Made by a program: the position numbers and the translations under genes. 64,000 bases of DNA from Erodium maritimum (taxonomy: Eukaryota; Streptophyta; Magnoliopsida; Geraniales; Geraniaceae). Below are positions 1 through 11,516 of the stretch, in pieces; the first letter of the stretch is position 1; each line of letters opens with the position of its first letter. The stretch lies in the NCBI GenBank assembly GCA_963921825.1, contig OY997589.1, forward strand, positions 86,706,216-86,770,215. Reading direction: 5' to 3'. Below the pieces are notes generated by a model that was given only the letters and a program-made list of their open reading frames with translations, did not search any database and was not told the DNA's origin.

Positions 1-1377
1 AACCGGAGGCCGAAGTTGAGATTGATGAACTACAAGAGAACGTTAACAAGCAACTCGAGGAGATGTGTGCGAGCTTGGAGGAGAACCGGGTAAATTGGGA
101 TATCTGCCAACACGCTCTTGTAAGGGGAGCAACAGATGCCATAGTCCAAAAATTCCAGCAGGTGGACGCTCCAAAGCGAAGGAGTTACAATGGGTAGCGG
201 GAAGCCAAAGAGATCGAAAAATTTCTTTGGCATGTAGAGCAATATTTTGAGGCGCTCAACATGAAGGACGAGAGGTTGAAGCTAAGGACGACGACACTCT
301 ACCTCACAGATGTGGCAGCGGTATGGTGGAGGCGAAAGCACACTGAAATCCAACGAGGATTACAACTATGGGCAAGGACGGAGCTCGATCGACGTAATGT
401 GAGGGACATTTCCACGACACTTACAGTGGCCGAGTCATTGGAAGAGAAAGTTCCAACGGGAAATGGAAAAACGGGAATGTATCCTGAGTACGAGCCAAGC
501 GACGAGGAGGTCGTCGAGGACGAACCACGTGGAAGCAAAGAGGGCGACCGCAGACTGTGTGAGGGAGCCAAAAGTTCAAGGCCACCATACCAGCGAAGTA
601 AGAGATTGACGCCAACATGGAAGCGCGAAGGGCACGAGCACACTCAAACGATTAGTTGCTTCTTATGCAATGGGATACATGTGGCGAGGGAATGCCCAAA
701 GAGGTCAAAGCTGCAGCGGTGCTAGAGGAGGAAAAAGCCTAGGGAAAGGACTCCGACGAGCATGCCCCCATGGAAAGTCTTCGCCTAAGTGGAATGGTGA
801 AGACGAGGACGCTCCCCAAGAAAAAATATGATGCATGCTCGCGGTAGAGCAAGATGGGGATGTGCATGGGGCAACGGAGGTCGCTGCAAGGCAACCGAAT
901 TTGCCTAAGGAGAAGCCACCATAGAAGGATGGAAAGCACACGATGCGTGCAAGGTGTGCAAGCTAGCCAAGGGTACGGAGTCGCCAACACCTAAGGAACG
1001 TATGGAACAACGATGAGTGCCAAATAGGCCTTCGTGTAAAAAGGTCAAACGAGGCAAGTTGGGCATGGAAGAACCAACGAGGCGAGGTAGGGAACAAGCA
1101 GAGACAACGATGACAATCTCCTATAGATTAGCTACGACTAATCGACCAGGGTGTCGGTGGAATGGGTGGGGGAGAATGTCAGAACCCAGAAGGTTTTGAA
1201 ACCTTCTGCGAGATCCTAGATGGATCCCTGGACATGTGAAGCATTCTAAAACTTATCAGATGCGAAAGATCAAGAGGATAACTAAATGGAAGACTTGTTC
1301 ACTAGAGGACTACGTATTGGCAAATATGAAGGCTTTCTCAAAGAGCTTAACATGGTACGTCGAATGGCGGCTAGTGT

Positions 1378-1387
1378 AGAGGGGGGG
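1378..1387 (+). other. Polypurine tract of the LTR fossil
   Basis: The run AGAGGGGGGG directly precedes the LTR start TGTTAG at 1388, the position expected for the plus-strand primer of LTR elements. It fixes the left edge of the 3' LTR and the plus orientation of the fossil. Confidence 0.6.
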
Positions 1388-1698
1388 TGTTAGAATATCA
1401 TCACTAGCCCTAGCCCAATAAGTTTAATCTAAATTGGGCATAGCCCAATAATAATTAGTAAGAGCTAATTAGGGGGCCATTATTAGATGGATATGGAAGC
1501 TTGTAGAAGCATGGAGACAAGTCTTACATGTGTAGATATATAAGATATTTTTATAGAGAGTTCTAGAGTGTAAATCATAGCCATTAGTAGTGTTTAGGAA
1601 AGAACAAATCTTAACCGTCCATTTTAAGATGCTAGAGTATAAATAGGTGTAGGAACTAATTTGTAATGCATTCAAGAAACACAAAGTGTAGTATTCTT

Positions 1699-3537
1699 TT
1701 TTTGTTTTTGATAAATGATGAATTTATTAATCTTTTTACCCCCAAGGCGGGGAAAAGAGAGGTGACCGCTGAAAAGCTATCCCATAAAACCTTCAAAAGA
1801 AACTCTATCATAAAGTGATAAGAGAACATTTCTAAAACACGAACAACAAAATAAGAAAAGGGACATCGGCCTAATACAAAGAGATACTAATCGATAGAAG
1901 TAGGAGCGGCTTCTATCTGTAGCAAAGTTCCTGTAGCGACAAAATGTCTCCAAGCCTCATTTCTATGCTTAGCTTCAAGCAACTCCTTGTCACTCATACA
2001 AAGAGAACGAGTCGTCACTGTAACGGCCTGCTGAGGCTTCTTCCTTCTTTTCCCTTTGCCTTTCTTCAATGTGTCAGGTGACAACACAGGAAACTCCTGA
2101 TCGAAACGCGAATGAAAAGGAAGGGAGGATGTCAGTGGCACAGCCGATAGAGGTTGAGCATCCTTTAAACTGAAATAATCGCTCTCATTAATCGCAGGCC
2201 CGATGACTTCAGATCCTAAAACAGAAAAAAGAGGTGAAAATTGAGGTGGGCTTGTACTTGGTCGGCCCGTAACAGCCAGCCCAGTCCCCCATTTTCAACC
2301 ACTGGACCGGATTGACCAAGCCCAATCACAGGCCCAGGAAAATCCAATCTAGTGTCACCGGCCTCGCGCGAATCAGAATCCAACCCCTCGCGCGAATCAG
2401 ACGTAGCAACCATAACCAGATCAACTAAAACAACTGGCCCAGTTAGAGGCCCAATCCCCACGTCCAAACCAGGTGCGTCTTCTTCACGGGATCCACGATC
2501 GTCATCCGAAACAGAGTCAAACAAACGAATATCGCGCGGAGTTGAATTTTGCAAAGGTATCGGGATCAACTGAGATCCGTGATTCACGGGATCACGGATC
2601 CCTTCTGATTCCCTCAGATCTTCCACGCGTTGAGAATCAACAACGCGCCGAGAAACGATGGCCGGAGCGATGCTCTGTTTCTCTGCGTTTTCCTTCCGGC
2701 TCCGTGCAATGGCAACAAAGAGGGAGTGACCATTGAACTTAAAGTCGTTGAGGCTGGCTACGGCTTGTTGTGCATCGTCACTGCAGCTAAACCGTACAAA
2801 CCCAAAGAATTTTCCGGTACGATTTTGACGCGGCGAAACAGAGGAAGTGGTGATCCTACCGAACTCTCCAAAAACATTGCTTAACCAGTCAGAATTGGTG
2901 TGTGGAGGCAAATTGCAGATGAATACCTCGTCATCTTGCAGAAAGAGGCCATTGCCAGCGATGTGTTCCCGCTTTGAAGCCTCTCCACCACCAACCGACG
3001 TCGTCTGAATATGGGAGCTTGGACCTAGACCCTGCGAATCCTTCGCAGAAGGCTCAGTCGCAATTGGATCAGCTTTATCTGCCCCTGCAACAGACGGCTG
3101 GACAGCCCTCTCTCTCCTTCTCCTTGCTTTTGATTTGGCCGGAGCTCCACCATTGTTAACCGAAGCTTTGACGGGACCGACACCTGTTACCGGCTTCGAC
3201 CGTTTGGCATCCACCTTGACCGAGCGTTTGCTCGGAACCTTGGCCGAGCCTTGCATGTCCTTCACGACCTGGACGTACTGTTCGTAGAGGGAAATCAAGG
3301 TGGAGCAAAACAAGGGAAACGAGAGCATGGGAGCCATCAATCTTATGAACAATTAACGAGATTAGGGTTTCAACCCCTCTTAATACAGCGACTGCCCTCT
3401 TTCAAGTCTCCACCGACGACGTGTGTGGCCCCCGACCATGCCTGTTGTCGGTGGTGGATAACCCCACCCCACCCCACCTTTCACTCTCTCTTTTTTTCTC
3501 CTCCTCTCTTCTGTTACTCCCGGCCTCTTCGTTTACG
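1699..3537 (-). mobile_element. ORF1-only LINE (L1-like, RRM type) inserted in the LTR
   Basis: This segment is flanked by a perfect 15-bp target-site duplication (1684-1698 and 3538-3552). On the minus strand it ends in an A-rich tail (plus-strand T-rich run from 1699), as expected of target-primed reverse transcription. It carries an RRM-containing ORF1 and a short 3' UTR of about 190 bp, with no endonuclease, reverse transcriptase or RNase H. A 5' UTR of about 200 bp is present, so this is not ordinary 5' truncation. RRM-bearing ORF1 proteins are known from a plant L1 sub-clade (BNR-type LINEs). It is either internally deleted or a non-autonomous half-LINE that borrowed a partner's ORF2. 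Confidence 0.75.
1887..3337 (-). pseudogene. LINE ORF1 with RRM domain, frame-shifted near its C-terminus
   Basis: From the ATG at 3337 the frame runs to a stop near 2216. It has a basic linker (KSKARRRRER) and then an RNA recognition motif. The RRM shows RNP2 (VFICNLP) and RNP1 (KFFGFVRF), with the order expected for a beta-alpha-beta-beta-alpha-beta fold, and the tail is acidic and proline-rich. Just before the stop another frame opens (around 2290) and stays open to about 1887. It contains a strongly basic stretch (KKGKGKRRKKPQQ) that looks like a nuclear or nucleic-acid-binding tail. One frame slip therefore appears to separate the two halves of a protein of about 480 residues. An RNA-packaging role follows from the family, not from the sequence alone. 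Confidence 0.65.
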
Positions 3538-3736
3538 AAGTGTAGTATTCTTGTAGTGAGGGTGTCATAAAATAATCTTATAGTGTGAGTAATATTTAGT
3601 GTTGTAATCTCTTTTTAAGTGGTGTTAATAAAAAGTGTTGTGTTCTACCAAAGAATTGTGTTCAACATTCATTCATCGTATTAAGCAGATTGAACATTCC
3701 CTCTCCTTTTTGAAGTATTTATCATCAACTTCAACA

Positions 3737-4086
3737 AATATTGCACATACTTATTCGTCCTGATCCTCATATATACAGTTTATTATATAAAAGAAATAAA
3801 ATACCAAGCTATTAGTATATGCAGGATTTGAAAAGTTGGGTACGTGGAGGTCGAATCTCTGAAAGCTTTTATATATTACTGCAACTCCATTGCTGTCTTA
3901 CATTGCTTCCATACCCATCTAATCCTCATCATCAAGCTCCTGTTTAATGGAAATTGCAAAGTATGTCCATAAAAAGGCATAGCTACACACAATGCAGAAG
4001 GAATAAAGTGAACATGACAAAAGTGAAGCAAAGCATTTACCAGATATATCAACTTGAATATATTGCACAAACATGATGCAGCTTAT
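3737..4086. other. AT-rich spacer and 3' flank of the PDLP gene
   Basis: The stretch holds no convincing ORF. It lies directly downstream of the minus-strand PDLP stop codon (4087) and probably includes its 3' untranslated region. I see no clear repeat. Confidence 0.4.
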
Positions 4087-6649
4087 TCATTTACTGCCTG
4101 CAATTTTAAAATACGTATACGAGTAATTGTAAGCATCATTGAATTTGAAGGGATGATAATAGGTGGAATAATCTTGAAACCTAATCTTGCACTATATTGT
4201 ATTTTTGCGTTTTAATGTACTCGACTTTTCGTTTCAGTTTTGAATGGTGATTTTTCAAAAATTTATATAACCTAGCATAAAGGTGATGAAATCTATTTGA
4301 CTTCACGGAAACGTTTGTTTGAATACCTCAACCTCTAAAATACATTTGTGAATGCATAAGCTTTTTGGTAGTTTATGCAACAAAAAATATCAATCATTGT
4401 TAAGATTTAAGACGTGCAAATGAGATAAAGATGAGAATTAGAAAATGACATTAACTCTTAGTGTTATACAAATTTTTGAAAGATGTGGAACAAAAAGTCA
4501 AGCATAATTAGAACACAAAAATAAAACATAATACATAATTAAGTTTTAGGATTATCTCATAATAGTTTCGAAATCGAAATTAAAACGGAAAGGAGTATGT
4601 AGTATATAATATATAAAGAGTACCTTTTTCTGCTTTTTCACAAGCTTTTCTCAGAAAAGAAAGGAATATAATGATCAATGCAACCCCAGCAATAAGTCCA
4701 ACTAGAATTGCAAGTGTCTTCTCGATCTCATTATCGTTACTGTCATCACCAGAACCTATAACCTCAAAAGTACCGAATTAAAAAATAATTACAATTAATC
4801 ACAATAAATTAGTTTAATCATCATTCTTTTTGTTTCTTCGTCTCACTGCTGTATAATGAGTTGACAGCACAGCAATACTTTGATTCAACTAAAGTTGTGC
4901 AAACTTTTTCTATTTTATCATCATTTGTCCATTGGATTCCTTCCTCACGGCTAGTGAACACTTTTAGTTTGAGTTGAAGTGCCTTTATCAAAGCATGATT
5001 CAGTGCTTTAAATTTATGGCAAAAGCTTGCTGTTAATTAATTGAAGTACTTTTGTTATATTGTATATTTTATATTCGGTAAAGTCTAAGCATGTTTGTAG
5101 ATGCCCTATCATCAAACATGGCATATTCACACTTAAACAAGCCTCTATGATTTAAAAGGTTTACAATGTATTTGTGAAATATTTGACTTAAGATGAGTGT
5201 ACTATACTTCTTAACCAATCAAATCTTTGTTCTTTTTTCTCCTCTCAAATGGTCTCACATCTATATTGTTGTAGTGTTTGGTGCAACAGCATGAAACAAC
5301 ATATTAAGACAAGCTGTTATACCAAGAACTTAAAACGGTTGTATATTTTCAGGTGCTTGCTTTAGCCAAGTGCTACCCCGATAGATTATACATACTCTAG
5401 GGTTGATTGTCATTCGAATTATTTAAAATCATTCTACTATCAAACATGATATAATGCTCAAAACTTTGAATCTTATTTTAATGGATGATAAAACAGCAAA
5501 TCTAGCATAGCTAATTAGGTATAGTGGTATCAAACAAAACATTAATTCTCTCACAAACATTTAATATTATACACATCTTATGCATGAGAAAAATACACGT
5601 CAAACAAATGTATATTTTAATTGTACTTAACAAAGTAAGTACATCAGATTACAAAAAGAAACACATATTAAGCCAGAAATCAAACCACCCCATGCCCCCT
5701 CCTTACTTTCTAGTACAAAATAAACAAAACATAAGAAAAAACTAAGTGAAGATTCTTTGCTCTATCATATATAATTAATGTTACACGACCCTATATATAG
5801 TGCACATTTTGGCACAGTGTCATAGTGCAAATTGAAGTAACTAATTAGTTAATTAATGGTAGGTTAAAGCACTATATATAAAAAATAATCAGTTTAAGCC
5901 AATAATAATAAGAGAGTAAAGCCAGACACCAGAAACCACCCTACGGGTACGGGGTGGCAAAACCGCTTACCCTTTTCACCAGCGCGCGAGTGACTCCCAC
6001 CTTCCGAGTAGCGCGCGTAGCACTTGCCGAGGTACATGTCCCCCCAAGCGGCGGCCGGGCAGTCCGTTTTGAGGCGTCCGATGGCGGAAGACAAGCAATC
6101 CTGGCATTGGGCAGGACTCAAGTCCCCAACGCACTGCGCCACCGCCTGCAGGTTCCCGGAGCCACCCACCCTGAAGGGCTTGTAGGACCCATCGGTGGCT
6201 CCCAGGTAGTCCAGCACCGCGTCGGGAGCGTGCCCCGTGGACGGGCCACACTTGTTGGCCAGTTCCGTCTTGTCCTCGACGCCGAGGAACGTGGCGTTGT
6301 CGTACTTGACGAAGCAGCCGTCGAGCTGCAACGCGCCGCCGCAGGAGTCTAGGCAGAGGGTTCCGAGCTGGGTGACGGCGCGGGCGACGCAGCGGGAGCA
6401 GTCGCCGGGGGCGAGGTCGCCGCGGCACTGGAAGAGGGCGGAGACGGTGTCGGAGGTGAAGTTGTCGTAGGAGGTGTAGACGGCGGAGTTGACGAGGGAG
6501 GTGAGGATGGAGTTTACGTTGAGCTCGTAGGGTGAGTTAGGCAGGAACTTGGCCTGAGAGCAGCCGCCGAAGACGAAGGAATCGGTGGCGGAGGACGAAG
6601 ACGACATGGAGTTGAGTAACAAAACTGCTGCCAGATAATGAAGGAACAT
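4087..6649 (-). CDS. PDLP: Plasmodesmata-located protein (PDLP), two DUF26 domains plus TM
   Basis: Three exons join in frame: 6649-5971, 4755-4624 and 4097-4087, giving 273 residues. Donors and acceptors are GT-AG; the first donor is GTAAGC. A signal peptide (residues 1 to about 21, LAAVLLL core) precedes two DUF26/Gnk2-like domains. Both have the family C-x8-C-x2-C motif (CRGDLAPGDCSRC and CVGDLSPAQCQDC). Exon 2 encodes an acidic juxtamembrane stretch and the membrane helix (about 240-261, LVGLIAGVALIIIFLSFL). The tail is short and basic, ending KGSK. PDLPs are type I membrane proteins at plasmodesmata that regulate callose and cell-to-cell movement. The closest match by eye is the PDLP6-8 group. 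Reading through the first donor gives a 251-residue form without the true helix, which I treat as an unspliced artefact. The gene looks intact, and exon 1 is GC-rich. Confidence 0.9.
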
Positions 6650-6890
6650 GTTTGTAACTTCGACTTAGACTTGAACTACCACTCAGAATATAACCTTGGA
6701 CTTATTATGTATCATCAAGTTTATTTCGAGTTCTGATCCAAATACAAATTCTCCCAACTATTTTATTTTTATTTTTGAATACATTGTTTTACGTAGACAT
6801 TCAATTTTTATGTTTATAAAAATAACAAAATACAAGGCCTTTCGTTAAATAGTATTGTCATCCGTTAGCTTTTAACAAACATGTTAATAT
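6650..6890. other. 5' flank of the PDLP gene
   Basis: This short AT-rich stretch lies between the PDLP start codon and the hAT-like element and presumably holds the PDLP core promoter. I could not fix a TATA box with confidence. The hAT-like element inserted only about 240 bp upstream of the start codon. Confidence 0.35.
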
Positions 6891-7615
6891 TAGGGGCGTT
6901 CAAAATTGACCCATAACCCAGTCCACCCGATCAACCCGACCCTAGTGGATTTCCCCCCATGAGTTATAGGGACGGGCCCGGGTTCAAAAATACCAAACTC
7001 GGAGTGATCGGTCCGGGTAGCGGATTCGTGACATGGTTTCCTACATAACCCGGACCACCCGGATATGGTACAAATCCAAGGCCTAAGGCCACACTTTTAC
7101 AGTTTTAATTACTTTTGCATATGAAGATGAAGATTAATTGCTTGAGCTTTTGAAGATGATTACTAGTTTTGTAATACAACATGTCGTAGTTTTGTGTTGA
7201 ACTCATCTTTTGTAAATGTAATCTATTTTTGGTCAACTTGAACTCCCTATTTGACGTTGTAATCCTTGAACCTTTGATAAAGTTTAAACAGTGTATGAAG
7301 TTTTTCCATCATTAAGAAGTGATCAAATTGAGAGCTTCTAAGTACTCTTTAATGATTTTTTTAATGATTTTTTGAATAATGAAAAAAATATTTGAAAGTA
7401 TATGTAGTACTACTTACGGTTAATGTTATCAATTGTTATCAAATTCGGATGAGTTAGTCCAACCCAGTGAACCGGCCCATAATTCGGACAGGCGGGTTCA
7501 AATGTCCTTTTTTGGGCCCGGGGCCGGGAGTTGGTTAAATTTTTTAAACCCGATCACTCCGGATCGGTTCAAAAATTTGGCCACGGAACCGAGGCCCGGC
7601 CCATGGACACCCCTA
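6891..7615. mobile_element. Non-autonomous hAT-like element, 725 bp
   Basis: The left end reads TAGGGGCGTTCAAA and the right end, reverse-complemented, TAGGGGTGTCCATG. These imperfect terminal inverted repeats are of the plant hAT type. The flanking 8-mers GTTAATAT (6883-6890) and GTTAACAT (7616-7623) match at 7 of 8 positions, the duplication size expected for hAT. GC-rich subterminal stretches near both ends (ATCGGTCCGG on the left, ATCACTCCGGATCGGTT on the right) recur in inverted order, as hAT transposase-binding regions often do. No transposase is encoded, so the copy depends on an element elsewhere. Confidence 0.75.
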
Positions 7616-7623
7616 GTTAACAT

Positions 7624-8269
7624 TTCTTTTATTATCAATTGATAGTAACATTTTTCAAAAACACCACTTGAAAATAAATGCGACAACTATTTTTTGTTAA
7701 AACTTGAAGACAAAAATATTATTTAACGAAAATCATTGTTTCTAATACAAAAATAAAGATTATATAAGTATTTTAAAAAAGAAAAAATATTTTTAATTAT
7801 CCTTGTATATTGGTTACATACCATTAAGTATCTTAAAGTTTTGGTTACATATTGAGCCACTAAAGTCTCATGAGAGACATGTGCCCCACTCAACTTATTT
7901 TTCGATAATATCCCTTTAATTTGTTTTCAATTTCCAAGTTATACCTGCTTATATTTTGTTAACGTTACTACTGTGATAAAAAAAATTCGGTGATGCTCCT
8001 CCAAGGCTCCAACTGAAAAAGCTGACTCTGCTCTACACAAAATTGTGGTTGAGTTTTCGACAATTTCATATGAGCAATTCATATAGACTAGTACATGATA
8101 TCCGACAAAAATTAAGAGACCCTTAAAGAAACAATTTGAAATTTTAAGACAACTGAAAATGTCTAGGTAGCCCATATGATAAGAAAAGCTCGATATGGAT
8201 AATATTTAAGCAGGCCCAACCAAACTGAAAGTCTGTGGATACAAGCCCATAACCGTGAACACCCCTGAG
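7624..8269. other. AT-rich intergenic DNA
   Basis: No supported ORF, RNA gene or repeat is visible. The sequence is AT-rich with short homopolymers. It ends at the target-site duplication of the next LINE. Confidence 0.4.
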
Positions 8270-8285
8270 TCAGAGATAGCTACTT

Positions 8286-11077
8286 TTTTTTTTTTACGAA
8301 AGTTAGGGATTTATTAATAAGAATCAGATGCCAGTAACCCAGAAATGAGTTCTAGCAAAGATGAATAATCCCACACCATAGATGCCCATTCTCGGGCATT
8401 TCGAGCTAGCTCAAAATCCATAACAACAGCCCCAATGGGGTAATCAGAACCGAATTGCTGTTGATGGCCAAAACTAAGCCCAAGCAGTCCGATTCTACCA
8501 CCCCATTACCAAAACCTTTGACTACAAGCTCTTGCAACGCCGCCTTCATCGTCAATGCTTCCAATACTTCCGGGTCCTGAAGGCTTCCAAACACCTTGCA
8601 TTGCACAAAATAAAGGGACCCATCCTCCTTCCGACAAACCCAACCTCCACCACCCCCGATACCGTGGAAAACTGCTGCATCAATATTAACTTTCCACTTA
8701 CCGGGAGGCGGTTTCCTCCATCTCCCATGATCAACCACCAAACCTCCTGTCCCCCGAACGTCCATCACTTGCGCTTCCTTTCACCCTGTCAACAAATGTT
8801 CAGCACCCCGATAAATGGCCTCCACCGAGGGGCTTTTTCCTTCCCAAACTCGCTGGTTTCGAGCTCTCCAAAGACCCCAACACAATACCGAAACAAGGTC
8901 AGCTCTACCTCCCCCACCCGCCTTCCACCCGAACTCCAACCAGTCCCGGAAGCAAGTAACACCGCCCGGGAGGACCCCCCACACCCTACTCCACACCCCC
9001 TTCGCCACCGGACAGCCGACCATTACATGGTCCACTGTTTCTATCTCTCCACACACCACGCAGTCCAAGCTAACATTAATCCTTCTGGAAACCAAATTAT
9101 CATTTGTTGGTAGCAATCCCGACACCCCCCTCCATAAAAAGTGACAGATTTTAGGAGGTACCTTTAAACTCCACAACTGCTTCCAAAACTCATCCCGGTC
9201 TAGAGTGTTCCATCTACCCTCCTGGACCTGCAGTTCCCGGTACACCTCCCGTACATTATAAAGTCCACTCCTAGATCCCTTCCAATACCAATCATCAACC
9301 ATCATGCTCGAATTCAGCGGGATTCTCAGAATAGCTTCAGCGTCCCGAGTCTCAAATAGTTAACGAATCAACACCTCGTTCCAATCTCTCGAACCCAACC
9401 TGAACAAATTATCAACAGTCCAATGCTCAATCCTAGGGGGTTCGGCCTCCACTAAACCCGAGTCGGTCAGCAGCCAAGGTACCCCTAGGATTCTCGTCTC
9501 TCGCCCCGGTCCAATTCTCTTACGAATACCACCTCTCACGATCCCCTGAGCTTCCAAAACACTATTCTAAATTGGACTAGAATTTGGCCTCTTTACTACA
9601 CCAAGAAAATCTGACATAGGATAATACTTGGCCTTCATGATCCTCGCCACTAGACTTCCCGGGTTACACATTAATCTCCAACCTTGTTTCCCCAATAAGG
9701 CCAAATTGAAATCACGGAGAACCTTAAAACCCATACCTCCTTTAAGCTTGTGGTCGCACAACCCCTTCCAACTTCTCCAACGAATACATGTACTTTCCCT
9801 TGCATCATTCCTCCACCAGTATCTGTTCGTCTCCACTTCCAACTCATGAATCAAAGTATCAGGCAACAAATAGACACTCATGGTATAGGTAGGGAGTGCC
9901 TGAATAACAAACTTTAGGAGCACCTCCTTACCTGCCTTACTCAATAACAATTCGTCCCAACTCCCAATACGCTGTATAATTCTCTCCTTAATGAAGCATA
10001 AAGATCGGTATTTACTCCGGCCTAAAACCACCGGCAACCCAAGATAGGGCCCCACTGCCTCCGACACCTGCATCTCCAAAATCTCCCCAATCCGTCTCCT
10101 TAAGACCACATCTGTATTCGGGCTAAACACAACTGAGGACTTAGCTACATTCACCTTCTGACCGGATGCCTTTTCATACATTCCCAACAAATCCTTCCAA
10201 TTCCGAGCCTCTTCTTCCAACGCTCGACCAAAAAATAGGCTGTCATCTGCAAAAAAATAAATGAGAGACCGCCGGAGCATCCCGTACCACTCTGGTACCC
10301 TGAATCAGACCCCTCAATTCGTAATGTTGAATAAGCCTAGACAAACCTTCAGCACAAATAATAAACAGGAAAGGCGATAATGGGTCACCTTGGCGAATAC
10401 CTCTGCCCGGGAGAATCGGACCCAACCTCCGGCCCTCCGAAGAAACCCAAAGCTTTGCTGATCTGACACACACCATAATCAACCGAACCAAGTGAGCATC
10501 AAACCCCATCCTGAGCAAAACTTTCTCCAAATAATCCCATTCAACACAATCATAGGCTTTCTGCATATCTACCTTTATCGCCATACTACCAACTTTCCCC
10601 TGTCTCCTGTTTTTGTGAGCATGCAACACCTCTCCAGAAATCATCAAATTGTCAGTAATGAGTCTACCCTTTAGGAAAGCACTTTGAGACTCGGAAATAA
10701 CTTCCTGCAAGATCCCTGACATTCTCTTGCTCATCACTTTAGTTACTACTTTATAAAGCACGTTACACAGGGCTATGGGTCGAAAATCTCCCATTCTCCT
10801 CGGAGTTCTCAACTTAGGAATAAGAACTAAATTAGTATCATTCAAATTCCTAGGCAAAACTCCGGTAATAAAAAATTCCTTGACTAGTTTACAAACCTGA
10901 CCACCCACCACATGTCAAAATCTTTGATAAAACCCTGGGTTAAAGCCATCCGGCCCCGGGGCTTTCAATGGAAGCATGCTAAAGATCGTCTGCCGAACCT
11001 CCTCGTCCTCAACTGGATCCAACAAACTCTGATTATGGGCTGCCGAAACCAACTGAAGCACCAACTGGCTGACCTCA
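8286..11077 (-). mobile_element. 5'-truncated L1-type LINE with RT, zf-RVT and RNase H
   Basis: The 16-bp duplication TCAGAGATAGCTACTT flanks the element (8270-8285 and 11078-11093), and a poly(T) run after 8285 marks the 3' tail of a minus-strand LINE. Truncation falls just upstream of the reverse transcriptase (linker motif APGPDGFNPGFY). The insertion lies about 310 bp upstream of the dioxygenase start codon. The perfect duplication suggests a fairly recent insertion, although the coding frame is already damaged. Confidence 0.9.
8406..11076 (-). pseudogene. LINE ORF2 remnant: reverse transcriptase, zf-RVT, RNase H
   Basis: Reading minus from 11076, the order is: RT core motifs (DFRPIALCNVLYKVV; QSAFLKGRLITDN; KVDMQKAYDCVEWDYLE; GIRQGDPLSPFLF; FADDSLFF), a thumb region, a zf-RVT domain (8781-9305, CHFLWRGVSGLLPTNDNL and a Cys/His cluster), and an RNase H domain of plant L1 type (8406-8768, KVNIDAAV and ESDCLGLV). 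The frame is broken by a one-base slip in a T run just before the FADD box (about 10,255) and by several in-frame stops, for example after the first FYQRF (about 10,912). It is therefore a dead copy. The apurinic-type endonuclease is missing through 5' truncation. Confidence 0.9.
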
Positions 11078-11093
11078 TCAGAGATAGCTACTT

Positions 11094-11402
11094 GAAGGCG
11101 TTCGATTTTAAAATCTAAAGGAAAACGTAACAAAACACTCTAACGTGACGTCCTTTCTTTTTCTCGACCAACCGATTGTCTGACATGTTGGTATCAGACC
11201 GAAACATATGTGACATAGGTTGTGCCAGCAACAGCAAGGAAGACCGAAGAGGCGTGAGTAATGTGCAATTAAGAAAATCTCAATCTCAATCTCCACCGAA
11301 CATATATGACACATGGTGAAATCGTAGCCCATCATCCGAACCGAAAGCCTAATATAAAGTCAAGAGCGGCTTCGCGTTTGTGTATTGGAGTTACGGTCGA
11401 TA
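11094..11402 (+). promoter_or_regulatory. Proximal upstream region of the dioxygenase gene
   Basis: About 310 bp lie between the LINE duplication and the first candidate start codon. A TATA-like AATATAAAG at 11351-11359 would place transcription initiation near 11385, upstream of both candidate ATGs (11403 and 11517). Anything further upstream is LINE sequence, so the native distal promoter has been displaced by about 2.8 kb. Confidence 0.45.
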
Positions 11403-11516
11403 ATGTTCATTGCAAGCAGCTGCAGCTACAGTGTGTTGAGCTTCCCGTGCACTCAACAACAACGAAAACGAATAGGAGGCGGATCTCGGTTCGGTAGTTT
11501 CTGTGCTCAGGCGAAG
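11403..11516 (+). other. In-frame 38-residue N-terminal extension of the dioxygenase
   Basis: The frame stays open upstream to an ATG at 11403. The extra 38 residues are rich in Ser, Cys, Gln and Arg and lack acidic residues (SSCSYSVLSFP then QQQRKRIGGGSRFGS), which resembles an organelle transit peptide. With a TATA-like box near 11351, this ATG could be the first in the mRNA. The family is normally cytosolic. It may be a 5' UTR that happens to be open. Confidence 0.4.

Larger units (their letters stand above)
1..3736 (+). mobile_element. Broken gag-bearing LTR retrotransposon (fossil), 3' part
   Basis: The plus strand from 1 to about 725 encodes a gag-like protein remnant ending in a Cys/His zinc-knuckle-like motif (residues CFLCNGIHVAREC, near 655-695). 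A purine tract at 1378-1387 is followed by an LTR starting TGTTAGAATATC at 1388. The LTR is split by a LINE (1699-3537) and resumes to about 3736, ending in AACA. Only about 660 bp separate the gag remnant from the purine tract, so no pol region is present here. The 5' LTR lies outside the window, so age cannot be estimated. The gypsy assignment rests on the gag and is moderate. The element is broken, with several breaks. Confidence 0.6.
1388..3736 (+). repeat. 3' LTR of the gag-bearing fossil, split in two
   Basis: The LTR begins TGTTAGAATATC (1388) and its first half ends with AAGTGTAGTATTCTT at 1684-1698. The same 15 bases recur at 3538-3552, where the LTR resumes and runs to about 3736 (ending CTTCAACA). 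The uninterrupted LTR would be near 500 bp. Its right edge is set only by the AACA end and is approximate. Confidence 0.55.

Noticed and set aside
2352-3159. Several plus-strand ORFs
   Set aside because: They are shadows of the minus-strand LINE ORF1, which has a clear RRM.
5954-6470. ORFs opposite and out of frame with PDLP exon 1
   Set aside because: GC-rich codon use keeps other frames open; the DUF26 frame is the only one with conserved motifs.
8532-9144. Plus-strand ORFs of 193 and 109 codons
   Set aside because: They are opposite the LINE RNase H and zf-RVT regions and show no domain of their own.
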